From contig NZ_JANZXN010000015.1 in assembly GCF_025629245.1 (NCBI RefSeq), positions 354,615-418,614 of the forward strand: a stretch of 64,000 bases of DNA, given 5' to 3'. The translations under genes were made by a program, and so were the position numbers. This stretch comes from Natronobiforma cellulositropha (GTDB taxonomy: Archaea; Halobacteriota; Halobacteria; Halobacteriales; Natrialbaceae). Positions within the stretch are counted from its first letter, which is position 1. Every line of letters starts with the position of its first letter. Shown here one piece after another: positions 1 through 7,155 of this stretch. The notes below the pieces were generated by a model, which did not search any database, was not told where the DNA came from, and saw nothing but the letters and a program-made list of their open reading frames with translations.

Positions 1-1
1 G

Positions 2-406
2 GAGTACGGCGGTCTCGAGGAGCGAGCACGCTGTCTGCGGGAGGCGAAGGAGGTGTTTCTGGCCGACTACCCCGAGGGGCGGCTCGCGGGCCGCTACGCC
101 TACGCCGCGCTGCCCGAGTTGCCGTTCGCTTCGGAGTCGTTCTCGCTCGTCCTCTCGGCGCACTTTCTCTTCCTCTACGGCGACCGCTTCGACGCCGCGT
201 TCCACCGCGAGAGCCTGCGCGAACTCGTGCGCGTCGCGCGCGACGAGGTTCGGGTCTACCCGCTCGTGGGTCTCGACGGCGAGCGCTACCCCGAACTCGA
301 GGCCCTACTCGAGACGCTCACCGACGACGGCGCTCGAGCGCGCGTGCGTGAGACGCCCTTCGAGTTCTTCCGCGGGGCGAACGAACTGCTCGTGATCGAA
401 CCCTGA
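2..406 (+). CDS. SAM-dependent methyltransferase, C-terminal part (5' truncated by window edge)
   Basis: The frame is open from the first bases of the window to a TGA at 404-406, so only the last ~134 residues are present. The segment LPFASESFSLVLSAHFLFLY near the middle is the typical post-motif II/III region of class I methyltransferases (an 'LPF...SFDLVL' strand followed by a conserved F/Y-rich helix), and it is followed by a strand-helix pattern ending in NELLVIEP. The SAM-binding glycine motif would lie upstream of the window. Substrate is unknown. The next gene starts 36 bp downstream with its own TATA box, so they are probably separate transcripts. Confidence 0.7.
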   Translation, partial: EYGGLEERARCLREAKEVFLADYPEGRLAGRYAYAALPELPFASESFSLVLSAHFLFLYGDRFDAAFHRESLRELVRVARDEVRVYPLVGLDGERYPELEALLETLTDDGARARVRETPFEFFRGANELLVIEP

Positions 407-412
407 GGTGGA

Positions 413-419
413 TTTATAC
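413..419 (+). promoter_or_regulatory. TATA box for the PAC2 gene
   Basis: The heptamer TTTATAC lies 24-30 nt upstream of the ATG at 443, the spacing expected if transcription begins at or next to the start codon (leaderless mRNA, common in haloarchaea). This supports the ATG at 443 as the start. Confidence 0.6.
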
Positions 420-442
420 TCCCGCCGTGGGTCGTGTGACCT

Positions 443-1183
443 ATGGCACAGATCCGCATACAGGGTGAGCCGATCGGCTTCGAGAACCCGACGCTGCTCG
501 AGGGCTTTCCGGGAATCGGGCTCGTCGGCAAGATCGCCACCGACCACCTGATCGACGAACTCGAGATGGACTACTACGCGAGCGTCCACTGCGAGGGACT
601 GCCACGCGTCGGCGTCTACCGGACGGGTGATCCGACGGTCCGCCCACCGGTACGGATCTACGCCGACGAGGAGTCGGAACTGCTTGCGCTCCAGAGCGAC
701 ACGCCGATCGCCGCCCAGGCGGTCGCGAACGTCTCCGCCTGTCTCAGTTCGTGGATGATCGACCACGGCATCAGGCCGGTCTTCCTCAGCGGCTTCCCGA
801 GCGAGCGAGACGGTGAGCCGGACCTCTACGGCGTCGCGACCGGAGCGGGGAGTGGTCTCCTCGACGCCCACGACATCGCCGATCCCCCCGAAGACGGCGT
901 CGTCGCCGGGCCGACGGGTGCGTTGATCAACCGCGCGGCCGAACTCGGTCTCGACAGCGTCGGACTCGTCGTCGACGCCGACCCACAGTTTCCCGACCCC
1001 GAGGCCGCCCGCGTGCTCATCGAGGAGGGAATCGCCCCGCTCACCGGTCTCGAGGTGGACGTGACCGACCTCGTCGAACGGGCGGGCGACATCCGCACCC
1101 AGCGTGAACAGCTCGCAAAGCGGATGCGCGACGCCGGTGAACAGGAGAGTTCACAGGCGAAGCCGCTCCGTATGTACCAGTAG
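443..1183 (+). CDS. PAC2 family protein (proteasome assembly chaperone 2-like)
   Basis: 246 residues, full length for the archaeal PAC2/DUF75 family. The N-terminal signature PTLLEGFPGIGLVGKIATDHL (split by the conserved GFPGIGLVG core, about residues 19-30) is diagnostic. A second conserved region with glycines and a GPTGALINRAAELGL stretch lies around residues 150-170. The C-terminus is a charged helix. Relatives in eukaryotes chaperone proteasome alpha-ring assembly; the archaeal function is not established, so proteasome assembly is only an inference. Monocistronic, with a TATA box placed for leaderless transcription. Confidence 0.88.
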   Translation: MAQIRIQGEPIGFENPTLLEGFPGIGLVGKIATDHLIDELEMDYYASVHCEGLPRVGVYRTGDPTVRPPVRIYADEESELLALQSDTPIAAQAVANVSACLSSWMIDHGIRPVFLSGFPSERDGEPDLYGVATGAGSGLLDAHDIADPPEDGVVAGPTGALINRAAELGLDSVGLVVDADPQFPDPEAARVLIEEGIAPLTGLEVDVTDLVERAGDIRTQREQLAKRMRDAGEQESSQAKPLRMYQ

Positions 1184-1310
1184 CGGTCGCCACCAGCCAG
1201 TCCCCGCCGTTCGACTCGTACACTCCCGCGAGGCGGCGGCCGGCCACCTCCTGGCGTGGCGTACGGTCGCGATTTCGTGGTTGTCACCCGGTCAGAACAT
1301 ATCCAACGCC

Positions 1311-1319
1311 TTTTGTATC
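1311..1319 (+). promoter_or_regulatory. TATA-like element upstream of first geranylgeranyl reductase
   Basis: TTTTGTATC sits 26-34 nt before the ATG at 1345 in otherwise GC-rich DNA. The spacing fits a leaderless or near-leaderless transcript. Confidence 0.45.
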
Positions 1320-1344
1320 CCGCCGGATATCGGACTGGATAGAG

Positions 1345-2715
1345 ATGTCTACGCAATCCCACGACATGGTCGTCGTCGGCGGTGGAACCGCCGGCTGTTT
1401 CGCGGCGGTGACCGCCGCCCGCGAGGGTCTCGACGTCGTCCTCGTCGAGCGCAAGACCGAAGAGGAGGGGGGACACATCGCCTGCGGTGACGGCATCAAA
1501 GGCGCGAGTTCGTTCCCGGACGTGATCGACCACGACCGACTCGAGGAGGCGTTCACCAACCGTGGGATCACCCGTGCGGTGTTCGAGAATCCGGCGACCG
1601 GCGAGGAGATCGACATCCCGTTCAACGAGACCGGCGGCGTCGTCGACCGCTACAAGTACGGCCAGATCCTCTTAGCGGAGGTCGACCGGGCGGGTGTCGA
1701 AGTTCACTACGAGACCGTCGTCCAGGACGTTCGTCAGGACGGCGATGGGGTCGTGACGGGTGTCGAGACCCGGCGCAACGGCGAGTCGGTGACCTACGAG
1801 ACCGACGTCGTCGTCGACGGCGCGGGGTCGCTCTCGTTGCTCCAGGACAAGATCGACTTCTCGGGGTCGCACTTCGATACCAACGTCAACTACTCGCAGT
1901 TCTGCTCGGCCTACCGCGAAGTGGTCGAACTCGAGGAGCCAGTCGACTGGGACGACGCACTGGTCTTCAAACCGACGGAAGAACTGGGCTACCTCTGGTA
2001 CTTCCCGCGCTCGCCCACCGAGATCAACGCCGGGCTGGGCTTCCAGATGAACAAAGAGCCGATGGAACTCGTGAAGGTGCTCAAAGCGGACCTCGAGAGC
2101 CGAGCGGAGTTCGCGGGCGCGACGGTGAAGAACAAACTCGGTGCTGCGCTGCCGACGCGCCGGCCCTACGACTCGGCGGTTCACCCGGGCTACGTCGCCG
2201 TCGGTGACGCAGCGGCCCACGTCAACCCCTGTACGGGTGGCGGGATTCCAGGAGCCGCGAAGGCGGGCCACTGGGCGGCGAGCGTCGCCGCCGACGCCAT
2301 CACCGACGGCGACGTCTCCGAGTCCGCTCTCTGGGAGTACAACCACCGCGTCCAGACCGGCTTCGGCAAGCGCTTCGCCGCGATGGACCTCTACAACATC
2401 TTCGGCGGCGCACACGACATCGACGAACTCGTCTCGGTCATCACCGCCCTCCCCGGCCAGCAACTCGTCGACGCCATCGGCAAGAAGGGGACGGCCTCGA
2501 TGGGTCTCGGCCTGAAGCTGAAGACGCTCGTGAAGACCTTCGGCCACTGGGACGTCCTCTACGAACTCCACCGGGTCCAGAAGACGGCTGCCTCGCTCAA
2601 AGACGTCTACGACACCTACCCGAACACGCCCGACGGCTTTTCGGCCTGGGAGGGCGAACGTGACGCCGTGATGGACCGCCTCTACGAGATCACCGGCGCT
2701 GACGCGAAGTACTGA
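1345..2715 (+). CDS. geranylgeranyl reductase family flavoprotein
   Basis: 456 residues. An N-terminal FAD-binding dinucleotide fold (VVVGGGTAGCFAAVTAAREG, then VVLVER, residues ~8-40) and the second FAD motif GDAAAHVNPCTGGGIPGA (~residues 290-307) are those of the geranylgeranyl reductase / digeranylgeranylglycerophospholipid reductase family. These enzymes saturate the isoprenoid chains of archaeal membrane lipids or of quinones and other prenyl compounds, using reduced flavin. Lipid reduction is the most likely role, but the window holds two tandem members and which one is the lipid enzyme cannot be told from sequence. A TATA-like element lies just upstream. Confidence 0.85.
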   Translation: MSTQSHDMVVVGGGTAGCFAAVTAAREGLDVVLVERKTEEEGGHIACGDGIKGASSFPDVIDHDRLEEAFTNRGITRAVFENPATGEEIDIPFNETGGVVDRYKYGQILLAEVDRAGVEVHYETVVQDVRQDGDGVVTGVETRRNGESVTYETDVVVDGAGSLSLLQDKIDFSGSHFDTNVNYSQFCSAYREVVELEEPVDWDDALVFKPTEELGYLWYFPRSPTEINAGLGFQMNKEPMELVKVLKADLESRAEFAGATVKNKLGAALPTRRPYDSAVHPGYVAVGDAAAHVNPCTGGGIPGAAKAGHWAASVAADAITDGDVSESALWEYNHRVQTGFGKRFAAMDLYNIFGGAHDIDELVSVITALPGQQLVDAIGKKGTASMGLGLKLKTLVKTFGHWDVLYELHRVQKTAASLKDVYDTYPNTPDGFSAWEGERDAVMDRLYEITGADAKY

Positions 2716-2792
2716 CTCCGCCGCTCACCACCCACACGACGCCGTTTTCTCTCCGTATTTCACCAGACGGGGCTGGCGAGGAAGTCAGCAAC

Positions 2793-2801
2793 TTTCATAT
2801 A
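2793..2801 (+). promoter_or_regulatory. TATA box for second geranylgeranyl reductase
   Basis: TTTCATATA ends 21 nt before the ATG at 2823, indicating that the second reductase is transcribed separately from the first rather than as an operon with it. Confidence 0.5.
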
Positions 2802-2822
2802 GGTCACTGCGTAGGAGAGATT

Positions 2823-4052
2823 ATGCGCGACCGCTTTGACGTGGCTATCGCCGGTGCCGGTCCTGCCGGCGCACAGTGTGCACGTGATCTCGCTGCGAGG
2901 GGGTACGACACGGTCGTTCTCGAGACCGAATCGGAAGCGGAGTTTCCACGTCAGAGCAACAAGTCGACCGGGGGCACCTTCCCGTCGATGATGGCCGGGT
3001 TCTCGATTCCCGACGACGTGGTGATGCACTTCACCGACAGCGTCGTCATCGAGTCACCGACGCAGTACTTCGCCCAGGAGCAGGCCGGGGCCGTCCTCGA
3101 GTTCGCCGACTTCAAGAAGTTCCTCGTCGCCGACAGCCAGGAGAAGGGCGCCGAGTACTGGTTCGACGCCCGCGTCTCGAAGCCGATCACCGAGGGCGGG
3201 AGCGTCGTCGGCATGCAGTACAACGGCGACGGGGAGGTCTACGCCGACGTCGTCATCGACGCGACGGGACCGGCGGCCCCGCTCGCGAAGGCACTTGGCG
3301 TCAGCGACCTCAAACACAAGAACCAGGCGATCGGTCTCGAGTACGAACTCGAGGGTGTCGACCTCGACGCGCCCGGCTACGCCGACCTGACCGACGCGAT
3401 GATGCTCAGACTCGACCACGAGTACGCGCCCGGTGGCTACTCCTGGATCTTCCACACCGGCGCGGACACCGCGAAAGTCGGCGTCTGTTACATCCAGAAC
3501 GAGACCTACCAGCAGTACGCGAAGAACCGGACGATCGACGGCTACCTCGAGCACTGGCTCGAGACCGACCCGCGCTTCGAGGGGACCGAACGGATCGAGG
3601 GCAAACACCACCGCGGGTCGGCACACGTCCAGCAACCCGGGAAACTGAGTACGGACGGCTTCATCGCCATCGGCGATACGGTGCCGACGGTCGACCCGCT
3701 CTGGGGTGAGGGCATCCACCAGGGAATGCGCTCTGCGCGCGCGGCCGCCATCGCCGTCGATCACTGTCTCACGCCCGACGACCCCGACACCTCGGCGGAG
3801 AACATCTCGCTGTACGACACCCTCTGGCACCGCGAGGTCGCCCCGAAGATGGACGCCCGGCTGTTGATGACGCAGCTGCTCTACTTCGCGGCCAACGAGC
3901 GCTACGACGAACTGCTCTCCGATCTCAACCGTCTCGACCCGGACACGCTGAGTAAGGCGAACCAGGGGAACAAACTCGCCATCGCCAAACTGCTCCACCT
4001 CACGGACATTCCGCTGCTCACCCGGTTCGCGCGCCACCGCCTCGGCGTCTGA
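2823..4052 (+). CDS. geranylgeranyl reductase family flavoprotein (second copy)
   Basis: 409 residues, same family as the preceding gene but clearly diverged and shorter. FAD-binding motif VAIAGAGPAGAQCARDLAARG at residues ~6-26 (core GAGPAG), followed by VLETE. The second FAD contact IAIGDTVPTVDPLWGEGIHQGM lies at ~residues 281-302, with GEGI where the first copy has GGGI. A PxWxF/GxxxW-like substrate region is visible as GGYSWIFHTG. Likely reduces isoprenoid double bonds of lipids or another polyprenyl substrate. It has its own promoter. The two genes probably have different substrates. Confidence 0.83.
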   Translation: MRDRFDVAIAGAGPAGAQCARDLAARGYDTVVLETESEAEFPRQSNKSTGGTFPSMMAGFSIPDDVVMHFTDSVVIESPTQYFAQEQAGAVLEFADFKKFLVADSQEKGAEYWFDARVSKPITEGGSVVGMQYNGDGEVYADVVIDATGPAAPLAKALGVSDLKHKNQAIGLEYELEGVDLDAPGYADLTDAMMLRLDHEYAPGGYSWIFHTGADTAKVGVCYIQNETYQQYAKNRTIDGYLEHWLETDPRFEGTERIEGKHHRGSAHVQQPGKLSTDGFIAIGDTVPTVDPLWGEGIHQGMRSARAAAIAVDHCLTPDDPDTSAENISLYDTLWHREVAPKMDARLLMTQLLYFAANERYDELLSDLNRLDPDTLSKANQGNKLAIAKLLHLTDIPLLTRFARHRLGV

Positions 4053-4104
4053 GCCGACTGCCTCTTCCCGAACTCCTTTTCGCGTCCCTGCCGTCAACCG
4101 GCAC

Positions 4105-4932
4105 GTGACCGACGAGATACCACCCGAACGCTGCCCGACTGCGGGACCGATGCCGATGCTCGGTCTCGGGACCTGGCAGAACACCGACCCCGAAGAGTGC
4201 GCCGAGACCGTCCGCGCCGCCCTCGAGATGGGCTATCGCCACGTCGACACCGCCCAGGGCTACGACAACGAAGCCGCCGTCGGCGAGGGCATCGCGCGCG
4301 CCGACGTCGACCGGGAGGAGGTCTTTCTCGCGACCAAGGTCTCGACGGAGAACCTCGCCTACGAGGACGTCCTCGAGACGACCGAGGCGAGCCTCGAGCG
4401 CCTCGGCGTCGACCAGGTCGACCTCCTCTACGTCCACTGGCCGACCCACACCTACGACGCGGAGGCGACACTCGGCGCCTTCGCCGAACTCGCAGACGAC
4501 GGCCTGATCGACCACGTGGGTGTGAGCAACTTCGAACCCGAGACGCTCGAGACCGCACTCGAGGTCTGTGACGTGCCGATCCTGGCCAACCAGGTCGAAC
4601 TTCACCCGCTGTTGCCCCAGCGCGACCTGCGCGCGGCGTGTGCGGACCTCGGTGTCGAGGTCGTCGCCTACTCACCGATCGCTCGCGGCGAGGTGTTCGA
4701 CGTCCCCGAGATCAGCGCCGTCGCCGAGAAACACGACACGAGCGAGGTCGCCGTCACCCTCGCCTGGCTGCGCCAACACGGTATCACGGCGATTCCGAAA
4801 GCGACCGGCGACCACGTCCGTGAGAACTGGGCGTCGCTCGCGCTCGAGCTAGCCGACGAGGACCTCGAACGAATCGACGGCATCGAGCGGCGCCACCGCC
4901 TCATCGACCCCGCGTACGGTCCCTGGAACTGA
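4105..4932 (+). CDS. aldo/keto reductase
   Basis: 275 residues from a GTG start, standard length for the AKR superfamily (TIM barrel, NADPH). The catalytic tetrad is visible: Asp and Tyr in GYRHVDTAQGYDNEAAVGEG, Lys in LATKVSTENL and His in LLYVHWPTHTYD. The NADPH phosphate-binding region IPKATGDHVRENWAS is near the C-terminus. It is closest to the bacterial YafB/DkgB-like 2,5-diketo-gluconate reductase type, which reduces aldehydes and ketones. The physiological substrate is not deducible. The GTG start is chosen because it gives the usual family N-terminus (MPMLGLGTWQN motif about 15 residues in). Confidence 0.9.
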   Translation: MTDEIPPERCPTAGPMPMLGLGTWQNTDPEECAETVRAALEMGYRHVDTAQGYDNEAAVGEGIARADVDREEVFLATKVSTENLAYEDVLETTEASLERLGVDQVDLLYVHWPTHTYDAEATLGAFAELADDGLIDHVGVSNFEPETLETALEVCDVPILANQVELHPLLPQRDLRAACADLGVEVVAYSPIARGEVFDVPEISAVAEKHDTSEVAVTLAWLRQHGITAIPKATGDHVRENWASLALELADEDLERIDGIERRHRLIDPAYGPWN

Positions 4933-5069
4933 CGGCGCTGTGGCCCTTCTCCCGGTCGCTGGCTGGGTCTGTGACGTGCTGGTCGGTCTCTGTGACAGTT
5001 CTCTCCACTGATGGGTTCGGGAACGAAAAGCCGGAAAGTTAACGACAACCCAGAAGAGTGGAATTTCGT

Positions 5070-5816
5070 ATGGCTACCCGTACACGCAGCGGCGGTGGCG
5101 GTATCGTCGGCGCGATCCGCGTCGACCTCGCGCAGTTACACGGGGCGTGGATGGAACTCGTCTTCCCCCGACAGCGCGGGCGCGGCCACTCCGTCATGGG
5201 CAAGTGGAAACCGGAGACGCTCCCCCAGAAGATCGGCTACTACGGCTGGAGTCTCCTCGGCGCGCTCGGTCTCCTGATCCTCTACCCGCTCACCGTCGTC
5301 GGACTCGCGACGCGATTCTACGCGGTCAAACTCGACTCGACGACGACGCGAATCGGCATCCTCGGGATCACCGGCGTTGCCCTCCTGGTCTGGGGGGCAC
5401 TCACGGTACTCGCCCACCTCAGGCTGCCCTTCGACGCCTTTCTCGCCGTCGCCGCAGCTAGCGCCGTCGCCACACTCGCGACCGCCCTCGCCGCGGTCTG
5501 CTCGAAGTTCGGCGGCCGCGTCGTCTCCGTCCTGTTCGCCTACCCGTTCGCGATGACCGCCATCTTCCTCCCGCCGGTCGTCGCCGCTCTCGTGACGCCC
5601 TCGCTCGAGCCGTACGTCTTAGAGCCGAGTTACGACCTCGCCGTCTGGCTGCTCGACAACGTCCTCGTCGTCGGCGGTCTCAACGAGTACCTCCGTGCGG
5701 AGTACGATCTGGAGGGGGTCGCCTACGCGCTGATGTGGGTCGGCTTCTCCTTCCCGCTCGGCTGGCTCCTCGGAATTCTCGTCTCGCTCGCGAACCTCGT
5801 CCGCCCCTCCGAGTGA
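5070..5816 (+). CDS. multi-pass membrane protein, unknown function
   Basis: 248 residues from the ATG at 5070; a GTG at 5058 would add four residues. After a ~45-residue basic cytoplasmic segment there are about five to six hydrophobic helices: GALGLLILYPLTVVGL, ILGITGVALLVWGALTVLA, AVAAASAVATLATALAAV, SVLFAYPFAMTAIFLPPVVAALV, and ALMWVGFSFPLGWLLGILVSL near the C-terminus. No enzymatic motif is recognised. It stands between the aldo/keto reductase and the DUF411 lipoprotein with gaps on both sides. Haloarchaeal conserved hypothetical is the most that can be said. Confidence 0.65.
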   Translation: MATRTRSGGGGIVGAIRVDLAQLHGAWMELVFPRQRGRGHSVMGKWKPETLPQKIGYYGWSLLGALGLLILYPLTVVGLATRFYAVKLDSTTTRIGILGITGVALLVWGALTVLAHLRLPFDAFLAVAAASAVATLATALAAVCSKFGGRVVSVLFAYPFAMTAIFLPPVVAALVTPSLEPYVLEPSYDLAVWLLDNVLVVGGLNEYLRAEYDLEGVAYALMWVGFSFPLGWLLGILVSLANLVRPSE

Positions 5817-5892
5817 CCGCGGGAGACCTGTTCGGGCCACCGCCAGGACAGTCACCGCAAGAACGATAGTTCCAGCCGTGTAACTAATCGCT

Positions 5893-6399
5893 ATGGCCGC
5901 CCCCTCTTCGACGCGGCGATCCCTGCTCGCCGCCGGTGTCGGGACGCTCACGGCCGCCCTCGCCGGCTGTCTCGGCGGTAGTGACGCCTCGGACTTCGAG
6001 CCCTGGAACCGCGACGAGCCACTCGACGCCCAGCACGTCACCCAGTACAACGCTCCTGGCTGTGGCTGCTGTGGCGAGTACGCCCGGTACTTCGAGAACC
6101 ACTTCGAGGGTGAGTTCACGGAGACGACGCCCGAGGACATCAACGCGCTCAAACGCGAGTACGGTATCCCCGACGACCTCTACAGCTGTCACACGCTCGA
6201 GGTCGACGGCTACGTCGTCGAGGGCCACGTCCCCGTCGAAGCCATCGACACCCTCCTCACCGACGAACCCGACCTCGTCGGGATCGCCCTCCCCGAGATG
6301 CCCTCGGGTTCACCGGGCATGCCCGGCGACGTCGAGGAGACGTTCGTCATCTACGGCTTCGACGCCGACGGAACCTACGACGTCTACACCGAACTCTGA
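5893..6399 (+). CDS. DUF411 metal-binding lipoprotein
   Basis: 168 residues. The N-terminus has a twin-arginine signal (TRRSLLAAG) followed by a lipobox ending in LAGC at residue ~29, so the protein is probably exported folded by Tat and anchored by a lipid. The mature part carries the DUF411 signature CGCCGEYARYFENHF (~residues 57-71) and the later CHTLEVDGYVVEGHVPVEAI with Cys/His. DUF411 proteins are linked to copper binding or resistance, and the clustered Cys residues would bind Cu(I). That ligand is inferred from the family. No copper ATPase or chaperone lies next to it here. Confidence 0.85.
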   Translation: MAAPSSTRRSLLAAGVGTLTAALAGCLGGSDASDFEPWNRDEPLDAQHVTQYNAPGCGCCGEYARYFENHFEGEFTETTPEDINALKREYGIPDDLYSCHTLEVDGYVVEGHVPVEAIDTLLTDEPDLVGIALPEMPSGSPGMPGDVEETFVIYGFDADGTYDVYTEL

Positions 6400-6427
6400 C
6401 CGGCCAGTAGACCGGAGTCGCCGAGGC

Positions 6428-6434
6428 TTATACC
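6428..6434 (+). promoter_or_regulatory. TATA box for the universal stress protein gene
   Basis: TTATACC lies 24-30 nt upstream of the ATG at 6458. It supports the short start over a much longer open frame that runs back through the DUF411 gene in another frame. Confidence 0.6.
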
Positions 6435-6457
6435 GCCGGGTCGCGAAGACTCCCGAC

Positions 6458-7084
6458 ATGTACAGCGACCTCTTGCTCCCGACCGACGGCAGCGACGGCA
6501 CCCGCCAGGCGATCAGACACGGTCTCGCCATCGCCGACCGGTTCGAGGCGACCGTCCACGCCCTCGCCGTCCGCAGTGAAGGTCCCTACGGCTCGCTCGA
6601 GAGCGACGCCGAACGGGAGGCGGTCGACCGGGAAGTCGAGCGCGCGCTCGAGCGCGTCGGGGCGGACGCGCGACGCCGTGGTCTCGAGACGGTCACCGCC
6701 GTCCGTGACGGCGTGCCACACGAGGAGATCCTCGCCTACGCCGACGAGACCGGTATCGACGTGATCGTGATGGGGACGCACGGGCGGACGGGTGTCGACC
6801 GCGTCCTCGTCGGCAGCGTCACCGAGCGGGTGGTCCGCGAGGCGGCCGTTCCGGTCGTCACGGTTCGCGCTCGCGACGACCCACAGATCAACGACCCCGA
6901 GACGGCCGTATCGATCGCCCGGGAGGCACTCTCCGGGCGCGACTACGAGACGGTCGCGCTCACTGACGATCCCCACCGGACCAGCGGGTCGTGGATCGTT
7001 CCGCTCGAGGCCGACGGCGAGTCGATCCACGTCCACGTCGACGCGACGACACGCGACGCGCGCGTGGCGCATCTGGATAGCTGA
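6458..7084 (+). CDS. universal stress protein (UspA) with extra C-terminal domain
   Basis: 208 residues from ATG 6458. Residues 1-~140 form a complete UspA domain: LLLPTDGSDGTRQAIRHGL at the N-terminus, a central Asp-rich strand IDVIVMGTHG and the ATP-binding signature GTHGRTGVDRVLVGSVTERV followed by VPVVTVR. A further ~65 residues (INDPETAVSIAREAL ... SGSWIVPLEADGESIHVHVD) are not part of UspA. This tail is similar to the complete small protein encoded at 56840-57073, so it is a separable domain. Role in stress adaptation is inferred from the family. Confidence 0.88.
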   Translation: MYSDLLLPTDGSDGTRQAIRHGLAIADRFEATVHALAVRSEGPYGSLESDAEREAVDREVERALERVGADARRRGLETVTAVRDGVPHEEILAYADETGIDVIVMGTHGRTGVDRVLVGSVTERVVREAAVPVVTVRARDDPQINDPETAVSIAREALSGRDYETVALTDDPHRTSGSWIVPLEADGESIHVHVDATTRDARVAHLDS

Positions 7085-7155
7085 GGGCTGGAGAACGCTC
7101 GCCACTCGAAGTCCGATACCGCCTCGAAAAATTCGGTTCTCGGCTGTCGCGTCGG

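Noticed and set aside
5936-6457. N-terminal extension of the universal stress protein frame
   Set aside because: It overlaps the DUF411 gene in another frame, is Ser/Arg/Thr-rich (typical shadow composition), and a TATA box sits 24-30 nt before the later ATG.
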